Part shown: piece by piece, positions 27,766-36,333 of the stretch | Numbering within the stretch: the stretch's first letter is position 1 | Layout: the number at the start of each line of letters is the position of its first letter | Source: a bacterium | GTDB taxonomy: Bacteria; Desulfobacterota; Desulfobulbia; Desulfobulbales; Desulfobulbaceae | DNA: 50,337 nucleotides | NCBI GenBank assembly: GCA_030538155.1 | Contig: JAUNUN010000011.1 | Span: 16,447-66,783, forward strand | Direction of reading: 5' to 3' | Position numbers and translations under genes: made by a program | The notes under the pieces: model-generated | Database searches by the model: none | The model's input: the letters and a program-made list of their open reading frames with translations, nothing else | What the model was told of the DNA's origin: nothing

Positions 27766-29013
27766 TTAGCGATTCATGGAGGCAAAGAATTCCTGATTGT
27801 TCTTGGTCTGACCCATTTTATCCAGCAAGAATTCCATGGCATCCACCGGATTCATGGAGGAGAGCAGCTTGCGCAAAATCCAGATACGGTTGAGTTCTTC
27901 TGCCGGCAAGAGCAGATCTTCCTTGCGGGTGCCGGACTTGAGGATATCGATAGCCGGATATACCCGGCGGTTGGCCATCTTGCGGTCCAGGACTATCTCC
28001 ATATTGCCGGTGCCCTTGAACTCCTCGAAAATCACCTCGTCCATGCGGCTGCCGGTATCGATCAAGGCTGTGGCCAGGATGGTGAGGCTGCCGCCCTCCT
28101 CCACGTTGCGCGCCGCGCCGAAAAAGCGCTTGGGGCGGTGCAGGGCATTGGCCTCGACACCGCCGGAGAGGATCTTGCCCGAGGCCGGGGTCACCGTATT
28201 GTAGGCCCTGGCCAGACGGGTGATGGAATCCAGCAGGATGACCACATCCTTTTTGTGTTCTACAAGACGCTGCGCCTTCTGGATAACCATCTCCGCCACC
28301 TGGATATGGCGCTGGGGCGGCTCGTCAAAAGTGGAACTCACCACCTCGGCACGTACGCTGCGCTGCATGTCGGTCACCTCTTCGGGCCGCTCGTCGATCA
28401 AGAGGACGATCAGAATGATCTCCTGATGATTGGCGACGATCGAATTGGCGATTTTCTGCATGAGCATTGTCTTGCCGGTGCGGGGCGGGGCAACGATAAG
28501 ACCACGCTGCCCCTTGCCCAGCGGGGCGGTAATATTGAGCACCCGCATGGACAGGTTATCCGGCGTGGTTTCCAGATTGATCAACTCATCCGGATGCAGC
28601 GGAGTCAGGTTGGTGAAAGTGGTCTTGTTTTTTGCCTCTTCAGGTGGATCGTAGTTGATGCTGTCCACCTTGAGCAGGGCAAAGTAGCGCTCGTTGTCCT
28701 TAGGTGAACGCACCTCCCCTTCAATGGTGTCACCGGTGCGCAGGTTGAGTCGCCGGATCTGGGAAGGCGAAACGTAGATATCGTCCGGGCCGGGCAGATA
28801 GTTGTAGTCGGGCGCACGTAAAAAGCCAAAGCCGTCCTGGAGTATCTCCAGCACCCCGCTTCCCCGGAGCTTGCCGTCTTCGTCCGCCTGTTCCTTCAGA
28901 ATGGCGAAAATAAGCTCCTGTTTGGTCATACTGCTGTATCCCTCGATATTGAGCGATGCGGCCATGCTGACCAGTTCTTTGATTTTTTTGTTTTTTAAAT
29001 CGGCAAGATTCAT
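27766..29013 (-). CDS. rho: Transcription termination factor Rho
   Basis: Rho is the hexameric RNA helicase that ends transcription at rut sites. The 415-residue protein has the N-terminal SAP-like region ([20 protein letters not shown]) and the cold-shock-type RNA-binding domain ([20 protein letters not shown]). Walker A is APPRTGKT, Walker [17 protein letters not shown], and the Q-loop region is [21 protein letters not shown]. Length and motifs are normal. A promoter about 180 bases upstream leaves a leader that might serve Rho autoregulation. Confidence 0.98.
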   Translation of the reverse strand: MNLADLKNKKIKELVSMAASLNIEGYSSMTKQELIFAILKEQADEDGKLRGSGVLEILQDGFGFLRAPDYNYLPGPDDIYVSPSQIRRLNLRTGDTIEGEVRSPKDNERYFALLKVDSINYDPPEEAKNKTTFTNLTPLHPDELINLETTPDNLSMRVLNITAPLGKGQRGLIVAPPRTGKTMLMQKIANSIVANHQEIILIVLLIDERPEEVTDMQRSVRAEVVSSTFDEPPQRHIQVAEMVIQKAQRLVEHKKDVVILLDSITRLARAYNTVTPASGKILSGGVEANALHRPKRFFGAARNVEEGGSLTILATALIDTGSRMDEVIFEEFKGTGNMEIVLDRKMANRRVYPAIDILKSGTRKEDLLLPAEELNRIWILRKLLSSMNPVDAMEFLLDKMGQTKNNQEFFASMNR

Positions 29014-29188
29014 GAGCGAAAGCGTCTCCCTGGGGATTACAGCGGGAAATGAGTGGATACAAAAGTATTGCTATGTAACGGACTGATGGACAGACTCGAA
29101 ACGAAAGGATACAAAACTGACGGCCTGGATTTCTGACCCGGAAGAACTGGAGGGGCGCTCTCAGCAGGGGCCGGATGATAATGGCGGT

Positions 29189-29216
29189 ATACTATGCGGG
29201 ATTTGTGCGCATTCAA
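29189..29216 (-). promoter_or_regulatory. Promoter of rho
   Basis: On the minus strand TTGAAT (29211-29216) and TAGTAT (29189-29194) are 16 bases apart. The implied leader is about 170 bases. The 347-base gap 29014-29360 otherwise contains a palindrome (29245-29268) and no gene I can support. Confidence 0.45.
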
Positions 29217-29244
29217 GAGACAACAGGGTGTTAGCAAGTGATTC

Positions 29245-29268
29245 GAATTTTCCCATACAGGAAAATTC
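29245..29268. promoter_or_regulatory. Perfect palindrome upstream of rho
   Basis: GAATTTTCC, a 6-base loop, then GGAAAATTC form a perfect 9-bp inverted repeat about 30 bases upstream of the proposed rho -35 box. No T-run follows on either strand, so an operator or RNA hairpin between coaE and rho is more likely than a terminator. Confidence 0.35.
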
Positions 29269-29360
29269 CATAGGGCTCAAAGGGACGAGCGGTTATTTGC
29301 GGGAACAGAAATATGACGAAGCGTCAAGGATGCTGCAACGCAGTGCAAGTGATATTGGGT

Positions 29361-30011
29361 TCAGGTACTGCTGTCAAGTACTTTCTTCGAATTCGATTGC
29401 AGAGGTGTGCCTACCGGGCTGCAGAGCTGGTCGCCCAACTGCACAACCGCCTTGCGAGTCACATCCCAGGTACTGCTGTTATCGATAACATAATCCGCAC
29501 GACCGGCTTTTACGGCCAAATCCATCTGGACTGCCAGGGCTTGTCCGGCATCTTTCCGACTGATGCCGTCCCGGCGCATCAGACGGCAGCACTGCACCGC
29601 CCGCCGGGCAAAAACCACTAATACCGCATCTACATGGTTCTGCCAGCCCGCCTCGTATAAAAGGGGAATCTCCACTAGAATGCGTTCTGCGCCTTTGCCG
29701 GTCGCATTGATCTCCTCATACATGCGCTCTAAGGCAAGCGGATGCAGCAGACCATCCACCTCTTGCCGGAAATCGGCGTCGGCAAAGAGATGTTGACGCA
29801 GCTTAGGCCGGTCAATCGCTCCATCCGGCAATTCGTAGCCGGCACCAAAGCTGTCGTGCAGAGCCTGCCATCCAGGCTTTCCCTGGTCAAGCAGATGGCG
29901 GCAGCAGCGATCAAGATCAATCAGCGGAGCCGGGCAGTACGCGGCCAGCAAGCGACTGACACTGCTCTTGCCGGAGCCGATGCCGCCGGTGATACCCAGA
30001 ATCATTCCCAT
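29361..30011 (-). CDS. coaE: Dephospho-CoA kinase
   Basis: CoaE phosphorylates dephospho-CoA, the last step of coenzyme A synthesis. The 216-residue protein has the P-loop GITGGIGSGKSSVSRLLA, followed by the family blocks LIDLDRCCRHLLDQGKPGW and LVEIPLLYEAGW. The start at 30011 has GGGAT upstream; a second ATG two codons later is also possible. The upstream edge directly borders repeat copy B. Confidence 0.95.
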   Translation of the reverse strand: MGMILGITGGIGSGKSSVSRLLAAYCPAPLIDLDRCCRHLLDQGKPGWQALHDSFGAGYELPDGAIDRPKLRQHLFADADFRQEVDGLLHPLALERMYEEINATGKGAERILVEIPLLYEAGWQNHVDAVLVVFARRAVQCCRLMRRDGISRKDAGQALAVQMDLAVKAGRADYVIDNSSTWDVTRKAVVQLGDQLCSPVGTPLQSNSKKVLDSST

Positions 30012-30012
30012 G

Positions 30013-30147
30013 TTATCCCATTTTCAAATCAAAGTCCTATCTGTGCGGCTTCGGCAAATGTTTCTCGGAGTACCTGTATGTACGCCTGCGTCGCATTTAC
30101 CTCGCCTCTTTGACATCATTTTTAATCTGGAAATGGAATTATTTCCC
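30013..30147. repeat. MITE-like element, copy B
   Basis: This is a second copy of the element at 17574-17708, in opposite orientation. It fills the gap between coaE and rluD. Ends are imperfect inverted repeats (ATCCCATTTTCAAATCA at the low end; TCTGGAAATGGAATTATT at the high end) and the centre is a hairpin (30056-30098). The high end overlaps the rluD stop codon. No coding capacity is seen. Confidence 0.7.
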
Positions 30148-31173
30148 CGTCAGGGCGCGCAGTTGGGCAAGCACGTTCAGCATATCCGGCCAGAGCGGCG
30201 CAGTCCAACTGAATTGCTTCCCGCTTAGAGGATGGGTAAAGCTCAGGCTGCTGGCGTGCAGCATCTGCCTGGAGGGCTTGATTATCGACTCGGGTGGAGC
30301 TGAACCACCATAGAGCGCGTCTCCGGCTACCGGCGTGTTCTGGGAGGCCATATGTACCCGGATCTGATGGGTTCTTCCGGTCTCCAGACCTATCTCCGCC
30401 AAGCACCAGCCATTGGCATAGCGCTCCTGTACCTGCCAGTTGGTGGCTGCATATTTTCCGCCCTGCTGACGGATAGCCATTTTCTGCCGCATTACCCGAT
30501 GACGTCCAACGGGCGCGTCAATGCGGCCGCAGGATGACTGTGGAGTACGCAGTAAAATGGCGTGATAAATCTTCTCGACTCTACGATCCTGAAAAGCGGC
30601 CATCATGGCTCGTAAAGCCCGCTCGTTCTTCGCAGCTAAGAGGATGCCGGAGGTGTCTTTGTCTAAACGATGGACCAGCCCCGCCCTGCCCTCTTCCTGC
30701 CCGGGCAGATCGTGATGCAGGTACAGAAGGCCTTGCGCCAAGGTGCCGTTTTTATGACCGCTGCCGGGGTGTACCACCAGGCTTGGTGGTTTATTGATCA
30801 GGATGAGATCACGGTCTTCAAAAAGGATATCAAAGAAAACCGGCTCCGGCCTGAGTTCTGAAGACTCGGGTGGGGGCAGAAAAAAGAGCACCTCTTCACC
30901 CGCGCGCACCTTATGGCCGGCCTTGGCGACCGGCAAGCCATTCACCTGAACAGCTTGCTGCTGAATCAGTTTCAGAAAAAAAGAACGAGAATACTCAGGA
31001 AAACGAACCGCGAGAAAACGGTCCAGACGCCAGCCCGCTTCAACAGACTCAACTCTGGAGTGAAGCGGATGCCCGATACCGGGTACGGTAGACGGCACAG
31101 CAGGTACGGGCGATAAAAAAGATACCGCGACCTGATCAGCAGAATATCTGCTCGATCTGTGCCACAACGGCAT
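30139..31173 (-). CDS. rluD: Large-subunit pseudouridine synthase, RluD family
   Basis: RluA/RluD-family enzymes convert uridines of 23S rRNA to pseudouridine. The chain has an S4 RNA-binding domain (about 50-110, GWRLDRFLAVRFPEYSR). The catalytic domain carries the aspartate in VHRLDKDTSGILLAAK and the family block LETGRTHQIRVHMA. The ATG at 31173 gives 344 residues with an extra N-terminal 40 and a 38-base overlap with carD; no better start is visible before the S4 domain. The final LTGK-stop comes from the repeat element. RluD is the best family name; RluB/C-like specificity is not excluded. Confidence 0.9.
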   Translation of the reverse strand: MPLWHRSSRYSADQVAVSFLSPVPAVPSTVPGIGHPLHSRVESVEAGWRLDRFLAVRFPEYSRSFFLKLIQQQAVQVNGLPVAKAGHKVRAGEEVLFFLPPPESSELRPEPVFFDILFEDRDLILINKPPSLVVHPGSGHKNGTLAQGLLYLHHDLPGQEEGRAGLVHRLDKDTSGILLAAKNERALRAMMAAFQDRRVEKIYHAILLRTPQSSCGRIDAPVGRHRVMRQKMAIRQQGGKYAATNWQVQERYANGWCLAEIGLETGRTHQIRVHMASQNTPVAGDALYGGSAPPESIIKPSRQMLHASSLSFTHPLSGKQFSWTAPLWPDMLNVLAQLRALTGK

Positions 31174-31642
31174 CCTCCTCCACCTTGCGCGCCAAGGAGA
31201 TTTCCTTCACGAGCAAACCCATGGCCGTATCCATCATCTTGCGCTCACCATAGGAGAGATCCTTGTCGCCACGGAGCAGATACAAATCCCGCAATACTTC
31301 GGCAACCTCAAAGGCCGAACCGGTTTTGATCTTATCCATGTACTCGCGGTAACGCCGATTCCAGGTTTGGGTGGTCAGTTCCACATCCCGCTCCTGGAGG
31401 ATCTGCAGCACTTGATCAACCTCGGCCTGCGAAATAATGCCCCTGAGCCCCACGTTATTGCTTGTTGCCGTGGGAATCATAATGGTCATGTCGGTCTTCA
31501 AAATCCGCATGACATAAAAACTCTGATCCACCCCGCCAATGGATTTCGTTTCAATGGCCTCTATGAGCCCAACTCCATGGGCGGGATACACAGCCATATC
31601 ACCTTGTACAAACACATTGTCCTCATCTAGGGAAAGCAGCAT
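31136..31642 (-). CDS. carD: CarD/CdnL-family transcriptional regulator
   Basis: CarD/CdnL proteins bind the RNA polymerase beta subunit and stabilise the open complex, often at rRNA promoters. The 168-residue protein has the N-terminal RNAP-interacting domain (GDMAVYPAHGVGLIEAIETK) and a helical DNA-binding C-terminus (KTGSAFEVAEVLRDLYLL). The GTG at 31615 preceded by GAGGA would give MFVQGDMAVYP, closer to the family start MFKVGDxAVYP than the ATG at 31642, which lacks a ribosome site. The end overlaps rluD by 38 bases. Confidence 0.93.
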   Translation of the reverse strand: MLLSLDEDNVFVQGDMAVYPAHGVGLIEAIETKSIGGVDQSFYVMRILKTDMTIMIPTATSNNVGLRGIISQAEVDQVLQILQERDVELTTQTWNRRYREYMDKIKTGSAFEVAEVLRDLYLLRGDKDLSYGERKMMDTAMGLLVKEISLARKVEEDAVVAQIEQIFC

Positions 31643-31666
31643 GGTAGAAAAACGACATATGACGAT

Positions 31667-31695
31667 AGTATACCATACTGTGCCCGATTTCGCAA
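31667..31695 (-). promoter_or_regulatory. Promoter of carD
   Basis: TTGCGA (31690-31695) and TATACT (31667-31672) are 17 bases apart on the minus strand. The -10 box is near consensus. Transcription would start near 31660, about 45 bases before the GTG start or 18 before the ATG. Confidence 0.55.
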
Positions 31696-31826
31696 AGGCC
31701 GGCTGGTGTCAGCGCATCAGGGAGCGGCGGCGGGGCCTTATCTCGGAACCCGATGAAAGAATGTGGCAAGACGGGGAAAAAACACGGTGCCGGCGGCCAT
31801 GAGGCCTCCTTCGAAAAGTCTCGCAT

Positions 31827-31849
31827 CCCAACCCAACCGAACCCAACCC
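31827..31849 (-). other. G-quadruplex-type tract between pth and carD
   Basis: On the minus strand four GGG runs are spaced by loops of 2, 7 and 2 bases (GGGTTGGG, TTCGGTT, GGGTTGGG). This meets the usual G3-N1-7 rule and resembles telomeric repeats. It lies on the coding strand 27 bases beyond the pth stop and about 130 bases upstream of the carD promoter. Confidence 0.6.
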
Positions 31850-31876
31850 AGAGAACACCTTAATATGAAAACGGGT

Positions 31877-32479
31877 TTATCCGGCAGTCCGGCCATTGAT
31901 ACTGTTCATACAGTGCTCAATGCCCTTGTCGACAAAGAGTTCGATTGCTTCGGCAACCAGATCGACCCGCTCGTCCCAGAGCTTACGGCCTGCCGCGCCA
32001 ACCGGTGCAAGCACATATCCTTCCATCTTGTACCCGCCGGCGGTTGCCTCGCCTCCGGGCGGACGGCCGATACCGACCCTGATCCTGGCAAAGTCCCGGC
32101 TGCCCACATGGTCAATAATTGAACGCACACCATTGTGGCCGCCGGCGCCACCGCCTCTGGCGACCTTGATTCTGCCCTCCGCCAGATCCAGATCATCATA
32201 GAGGACCAGTAAGCCATCCAGACTGATACCGAAGTAGTCCAGATAGGCACGCAGGCACTGGCCGGAACGGTTCATGAAGGTCTGCGGCTTCACGCAGAAG
32301 ACCTGCGCACCCTGCAAACGCCCCTGACTGTAGAGGCCCTGCATTTTCAAACTGCCCAGCCGCCAGCCTTGTTTGTCGGCAAAGGCGTCCAAAAAATAAA
32401 ACCCGGCATTATGCCGGGTCAATTCATAGACAGGGCCAGGATTTCCCAGCCCTGCCACGAGAAATTTTTTCACGGCCAT
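31877..32479 (-). CDS. pth: Peptidyl-tRNA hydrolase
   Basis: Pth frees tRNA from prematurely released peptidyl-tRNA. The 200-residue protein has GLGNPGPVYELTRHNAGF with the catalytic histidine, FMNRSGQ and LYDDLDLAEGRIKVARGGGAGGHNG. The order prs-rplY-pth is common. The start has no clear ribosome site, but no alternative before GLGNPG is better. Confidence 0.97.
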   Translation of the reverse strand: MAVKKFLVAGLGNPGPVYELTRHNAGFYFLDAFADKQGWRLGSLKMQGLYSQGRLQGAQVFCVKPQTFMNRSGQCLRAYLDYFGISLDGLLVLYDDLDLAEGRIKVARGGGAGGHNGVRSIIDHVGSRDFARIRVGIGRPPGGEATAGGYKMEGYVLAPVGAAGRKLWDERVDLVAEAIELFVDKGIEHCMNSINGRTAG

Positions 32480-32541
32480 GGAGGCAGCCCGGTCAAACGC
32501 AAAACGTAACTACATACCGGCATGACAGAAGGTGTTCCTGA

Positions 32542-33099
32542 TTAAACAACCTGTACACAAACAGTATCGGCTTTGCTGAGCATTTGCACCCCTGCAGGCA
32601 CCGCTATATCACCATAACTCAGCCCTTTGCCGCCCTGTTCAAGTGCAGTGATATCGGATACGACCACATCTGGAATATCCAGCGGACGACCGAAGAGCTG
32701 AATCTCTGTGCGGAGCACCTGCAAATCGCCACCCAAGTCCACGCCTTTGGGTGTACCCTTGAACTTGAGGGGAACCGAAAATTCAGCTTGTTTCTCCAAA
32801 TCGATCTCGACAAAATCAACATGGATCAGCTCACCGGTTACAGGGTCTTTCTGAATTTCCTGCACCAGCGCATGCCGCCTGCCCTTGCTGTCACCGTTCA
32901 CATCCAGATTCACCACCGCGTTACGACCCAGGATAAAAAGCAGATCCTTAAACAACTGGGCCGTACTGAATTGCAGGGGCAACGGTTCCTGACCGCCTGA
33001 ATACACGACCGCCGGAGTAGTCTCCCGCATGCGCATCTGGCGCATTGCGCCCTTGCCGAAAACCGTGCGCTTCTCTGCGCTCATATCTACCTGAAGCAT
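32542..33099 (-). CDS. rplY: 50S ribosomal protein L25/general stress protein Ctc
   Basis: This L25 of the long Ctc type binds 5S rRNA. The 185-residue chain has the L25 domain (about 1-95, TPAVVYSGG, LVQEIQKDPVTGELIHVDFVEI) and the TL5-type C-terminal beta domain (VPLKFKGTPKGVDLGGDLQ). A GGAGGG site precedes the start. It lies between prs and pth. Confidence 0.95.
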   Translation of the reverse strand: MLQVDMSAEKRTVFGKGAMRQMRMRETTPAVVYSGGQEPLPLQFSTAQLFKDLLFILGRNAVVNLDVNGDSKGRRHALVQEIQKDPVTGELIHVDFVEIDLEKQAEFSVPLKFKGTPKGVDLGGDLQVLRTEIQLFGRPLDIPDVVVSDITALEQGGKGLSYGDIAVPAGVQMLSKADTVCVQVV

Positions 33100-33137
33100 A
33101 TGCCCTCCCTCTCCCTCGGGAAAAATGTAAACAAAAT

Positions 33138-34076
33138 CTATACAAAAAGATAACTGACTGAATCTTCGTTATTGATCCGCTTGATGGCCTCACCAAGGAG
33201 CTGCCCCACGGACAACACGGTTATTTTTTCCGTCTTCTTGATCTTATCGCGCAGCGGGATGGAGTTGGTCACCACCAATGACTTGAGGCACGACTGTTCA
33301 ATGCGCTCAATGGCCGGGCCAGACAATACCCCATGGGAGCAGCAGGCATGCACCTCCTTTGCTCCGGCCTCCATCAGAATTTCCGCACCATTGCACAGAG
33401 TGCCGGCAGTATCCACCATGTCGTCCAGCAGAATCGCGGTCTTACCGGCAACATTGCCGATCACCTGAACGGCCTCGCATTCGTTGGCTCGTTCCCTGCG
33501 CTTATCCACTATGGCCAGATCAGAGTTGAGTCGTTTGGCAAAGGCCCTGGTCCTCTCCACACCACCTGCGTCGGGCGAAACCATCACCACATCGGTAAAC
33601 TGGTTGCGAATATGGCGCAACAGGACCGGAGCAGCGTAGAGATGATCCACCGGAATATTAAAAAAGCCCTGAATCTGGCCCGCGTGCAGATCCATGCACA
33701 GCACTCGCCTGGTGCCGACCACCATGAGCATATCAGCTACAGCCTTGGCCGTAATCGGCACCCTGGGCCGCACCTTGCGATCCTGCCGGGCATAACCATA
33801 GTAGGGCATGACCGCCGTAATCCGCCGGGCAGAAGCGCGCCTGAGCGCATCCACCATGATCAAGAGTTCCATAAGATGGTCATTGACCGGCGTACAGGTA
33901 GGCTGAATCACAAAAACATCGGCCCCGCGCACGTTGTCACCGATCTCAACGGAAATTTCTCCATCGGAGAACTGCTTGACCTCTGCCTTGCCGAGGTCGA
34001 TATCCAGATGCTCGCAGATTTCCGCGGCAATTTCCGGATTGGCATTGCCGGTGAAAACCTTTAATTTTTTAGGCAT
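33138..34076 (-). CDS. prs: Ribose-phosphate pyrophosphokinase
   Basis: Prs makes PRPP from ribose 5-phosphate and ATP for nucleotide, histidine and tryptophan synthesis. The 312-residue protein has [12 protein letters not shown], the PRPP-loop region ([21 protein letters not shown]) and [10 protein letters not shown] with the flexible catalytic loop. ATG at 34076 (MPKKLKV) with GAGAG upstream is preferred over an in-frame TTG at 34085, which almost touches the tRNA. It directly follows tRNA-Gln. Confidence 0.97.
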   Translation of the reverse strand: MPKKLKVFTGNANPEIAAEICEHLDIDLGKAEVKQFSDGEISVEIGDNVRGADVFVIQPTCTPVNDHLMELLIMVDALRRASARRITAVMPYYGYARQDRKVRPRVPITAKAVADMLMVVGTRRVLCMDLHAGQIQGFFNIPVDHLYAAPVLLRHIRNQFTDVVMVSPDAGGVERTRAFAKRLNSDLAIVDKRRERANECEAVQVIGNVAGKTAILLDDMVDTAGTLCNGAEILMEAGAKEVHACCSHGVLSGPAIERIEQSCLKSLVVTNSIPLRDKIKKTEKITVLSVGQLLGEAIKRINNEDSVSYLFV

Positions 34077-34094
34077 GGCTCTCAATCAATAAAA

Positions 34095-34169
34095 TGGCTG
34101 GGGCGGGAGGATTCGAACCCCCGAATGCAAGGATCAAAACCTTGTGTCTTACCGCTTGACGACGCCCCA
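34095..34169 (-). tRNA. tRNA-Gln (anticodon TTG)
   Basis: The minus strand gives acceptor TGGGGCG/CGCCCCA, anticodon loop TTTTGAT (TTG, reading CAA) and T-arm GGTTCGAATCC, with encoded CCA. The first base U is usual for tRNA-Gln. It lies between ispE and prs, a placement common in the Desulfobacterota. Confidence 0.97.
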
Positions 34170-34208
34170 GTACATTTGCACACGCTTTTTGATCTGTTCG
34201 AGGCGGGC

Positions 34209-35072
34209 TCAGCCTTGCAGCGGCTCCACCAGATAACTGTCCTTGAACCTGGGTTGAAAATACCGCAGGGCTTTGCTCGCGCGCGCCTGATCTGTAAAAA
34301 GGCCGAAGACCGTCGGCCCCGAACCAGACATCAGCGCCACGGCCGCGCCTTGTTGCAGTACTTCCTTTTTCAGCTCCTCAATGACAGGGTACTGTGCGAG
34401 CGTAACCCGCTCTAGATCATTGACAAAGTCAGCATCATTACACCTGTCACGAGAACTCTGGAGATTATCTTCAAGGTCAATGCTTGTCAAGTTTAAATTC
34501 TGATACACCCAGCGGGTAGAAACAGCAAAACCCGGATTGACCAGAAGAACAATATTCCCCTGTAGTGCCTCAGCAGGTGATAACTCCTCACCAATGCCCT
34601 GGGCCAGGGCGGCAGAATCGTGGTGAACAAAGAAGGGTACGTCTGCGCCCAGTTGCAGGCCCAAGGCTGCCAGTTCCGCTGCAGCCAAGCCCGCCTTTGT
34701 GAGCTGATTCAAACCGTACAGGGTTGCGGCCGCATCGCTGCTGCCTCCGCCCAGTCCGGCTGCCACCGGGATATGCTTGTGCAGGGTAATGCGGACGCCG
34801 CAAGGTGGGGTAATGCCGCGTATGTTCAGTTGTGAAAAAAAAAGCTCCGCTGCACGGTAGACCAAGTTGTTCCTGTTCTCGGGAGATTTGCCGTCCGGAC
34901 AGTGTAATACTATTCCCTGTCCGATCCTCTCCAGGCAGAGTTCGTCATAGAGTGCCAGCTTTTGCATCAAGGTTACGAGGGTATGATACCCGTCCGGGCG
35001 ACGGCCCGTGATGCGTAAAAAAAGGTTGATCTTGGCAGGCGCCGACAGGCGCAGGCACTCTTCAGCAGACAT
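34209..35072 (-). CDS. ispE: 4-diphosphocytidyl-2-C-methyl-D-erythritol kinase
   Basis: IspE phosphorylates CDP-ME in the MEP route to isoprenoids. The 287-residue GHMP kinase has the N-terminal APAKINLFLRITGRRPDGYH, the ATP motif PVAAGLGGGSSDAAA and the C-terminal MSGSGPTVFGLF. It follows the DUF1844 gene by 17 bases. Confidence 0.96.
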   Translation of the reverse strand: MSAEECLRLSAPAKINLFLRITGRRPDGYHTLVTLMQKLALYDELCLERIGQGIVLHCPDGKSPENRNNLVYRAAELFFSQLNIRGITPPCGVRITLHKHIPVAAGLGGGSSDAAATLYGLNQLTKAGLAAAELAALGLQLGADVPFFVHHDSAALAQGIGEELSPAEALQGNIVLLVNPGFAVSTRWVYQNLNLTSIDLEDNLQSSRDRCNDADFVNDLERVTLAQYPVIEELKKEVLQQGAAVALMSGSGPTVFGLFTDQARASKALRYFQPRFKDSYLVEPLQG

Positions 35073-35089
35073 GGCGCAGTGAGTATAAA

Positions 35090-35425
35090 TCAGGTCAGGC
35101 GCACATAGTGCATCTTCAACTCGTACAGAACACGAGTGAGCAGTTCTTTTTCCTCGGGCGTAAGGTTGCCTTGGGTTTTAGTTTCCAAAAGGGCGATGGT
35201 GTCGATGGCGTGTTTGGCCAATTCCAGTTCCATAACCTTTTTACCGCTTTCAGGGTGCGCCAGCTCGCCCATGTGAAAGAGTGCCGAAGTATTTAAGGAC
35301 AACAGCAGGGAGGAGAAGGTAACGGTCGGCATGACGCAGGTGCCGAAGGCGTCTTTGACCTGGCCGTCCGGGCAATCACAGCACTGGCTGTTGTGGTTAT
35401 TGGGCTGAGAGCAGGTATTGGTCAT
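35090..35425 (-). CDS. DUF1844 family protein
   Basis: This 111-residue protein of unknown function has a cysteine-rich N-terminus (TCSQ, QCCDCPDG). The DUF1844 block follows: TFSSLLLSLNTSALFHMGE, LELAKHAIDTIALLETKTQGNLTPEE and VLYELKMHYVRL. It is probably helical and soluble. DUF1844 genes often sit beside ispE in this phylum, which suggests co-expression but not a function. Confidence 0.85.
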   Translation of the reverse strand: MTNTCSQPNNHNSQCCDCPDGQVKDAFGTCVMPTVTFSSLLLSLNTSALFHMGELAHPESGKKVMELELAKHAIDTIALLETKTQGNLTPEEKELLTRVLYELKMHYVRLT

Positions 35426-35757
35426 GGTGCTATCCTACAAACAAAAAAAGGTTAAAGAATACCGGAAAAACATGGAGTAAATTACGCACCGCCATCTTTG
35501 TCCGGCCATGATGAACGCGTCTGCACGTTAATACCTGTTCCCGGATAAGGCCACAAGGGAATTTGTACTGCTGGTGCAATGCTCATTTGGGCGTACTGAA
35601 GCGCTTGCCTGACCCTTTCAGGTGGGGTACAAGGACGAAGAAAATTTGGCCCTTTCGCTGCTGCCTGCCAATGTTACTGGTTAGTTGCGGCGGTGTTTAC
35701 CGGCCATCTCCCCTATCACACCCATGACCGCACTTCTCGCGCAAGAATCGCAGCTCC
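35426..35757. other. Divergent intergenic region, no gene seen
   Basis: This 332-base region separates the leftward DUF1844/ispE group from the rightward methyltransferase/serC group, so it should contain promoters for both. I see only a small hairpin (CCTGA-CCCTT-TCAGG near 35610-35624) and no convincing promoter pair, tRNA or known RNA. Confidence 0.5.
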
Positions 35758-36288
35758 GTGACAGCTCACAATCCATTTGACCTCAATATCCAGGCCTCCG
35801 GCACGGCCAATCCTTCACCAGCAGCCGACAGGCGGTGTTTTCATATTGTTTTGGTGGAGCCCGAGATCCCCCCCAACACCGGCTCCATTGCCCGGCTGTG
35901 CGGCGCGACCGATACGGTTCTGCACCTAGTGCATCCCTTGGGCTTCAGCACCGACGACAAACATCTGAAACGGGCGGGGCTTGATTACTGGGCCCAAGTA
36001 CACATCGTGCACTGGCCGAATTTTGACACCTTTCTCACGGCCCAGGCGGAAGAACGCCTCTATTTTTTCACCACCAAAAGTAAAAAACCCTATACAAATG
36101 CCCACTTTAAGCCTGGCGACATGCTTATCTTCGGACGCGAGACAAAAGGCTTGCCGGAAGAAATCCTTGCGCTATATACTGAACGGTGCCTGACTCTTCC
36201 CATGAGCAATCCCCATATCCGCAGCCTCAATTTGGCCATGACTGCGGGCATTGTGCTGTATGAGGCGATCCGGCAGCAACACCTGTAA
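35758..36288 (+). CDS. trmL: tRNA (cytidine(34)-2'-O)-methyltransferase, TrmL type
   Basis: This SPOUT-family enzyme probably 2'-O-methylates the wobble base of tRNA-Leu. The core has HIVLVEPEIPPNTGSIARLC, LIFGRETKGLP and PMSNPHIRSLNLAMTAGIVLYEA, which form the trefoil-knot SAM site. A GTG at 35758 gives 176 residues with a non-conserved N-terminus of about 27; the true start may lie closer to the core. It lies 46 bases upstream of serC. Confidence 0.9.
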   Translation: MTAHNPFDLNIQASGTANPSPAADRRCFHIVLVEPEIPPNTGSIARLCGATDTVLHLVHPLGFSTDDKHLKRAGLDYWAQVHIVHWPNFDTFLTAQAEERLYFFTTKSKKPYTNAHFKPGDMLIFGRETKGLPEEILALYTERCLTLPMSNPHIRSLNLAMTAGIVLYEAIRQQHL

Positions 36289-36333
36289 CCATCACCACTC
36301 ATTCATAATTCTTCAAACCAAGTGGAGCCCTCC

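Noticed and set aside
35560..35660. Third, degenerate copy of the MITE-like element
   Set aside because: GGGCGTAC and GGTAC occur with a suggestive spacing, but the rest does not align with copies A and B.
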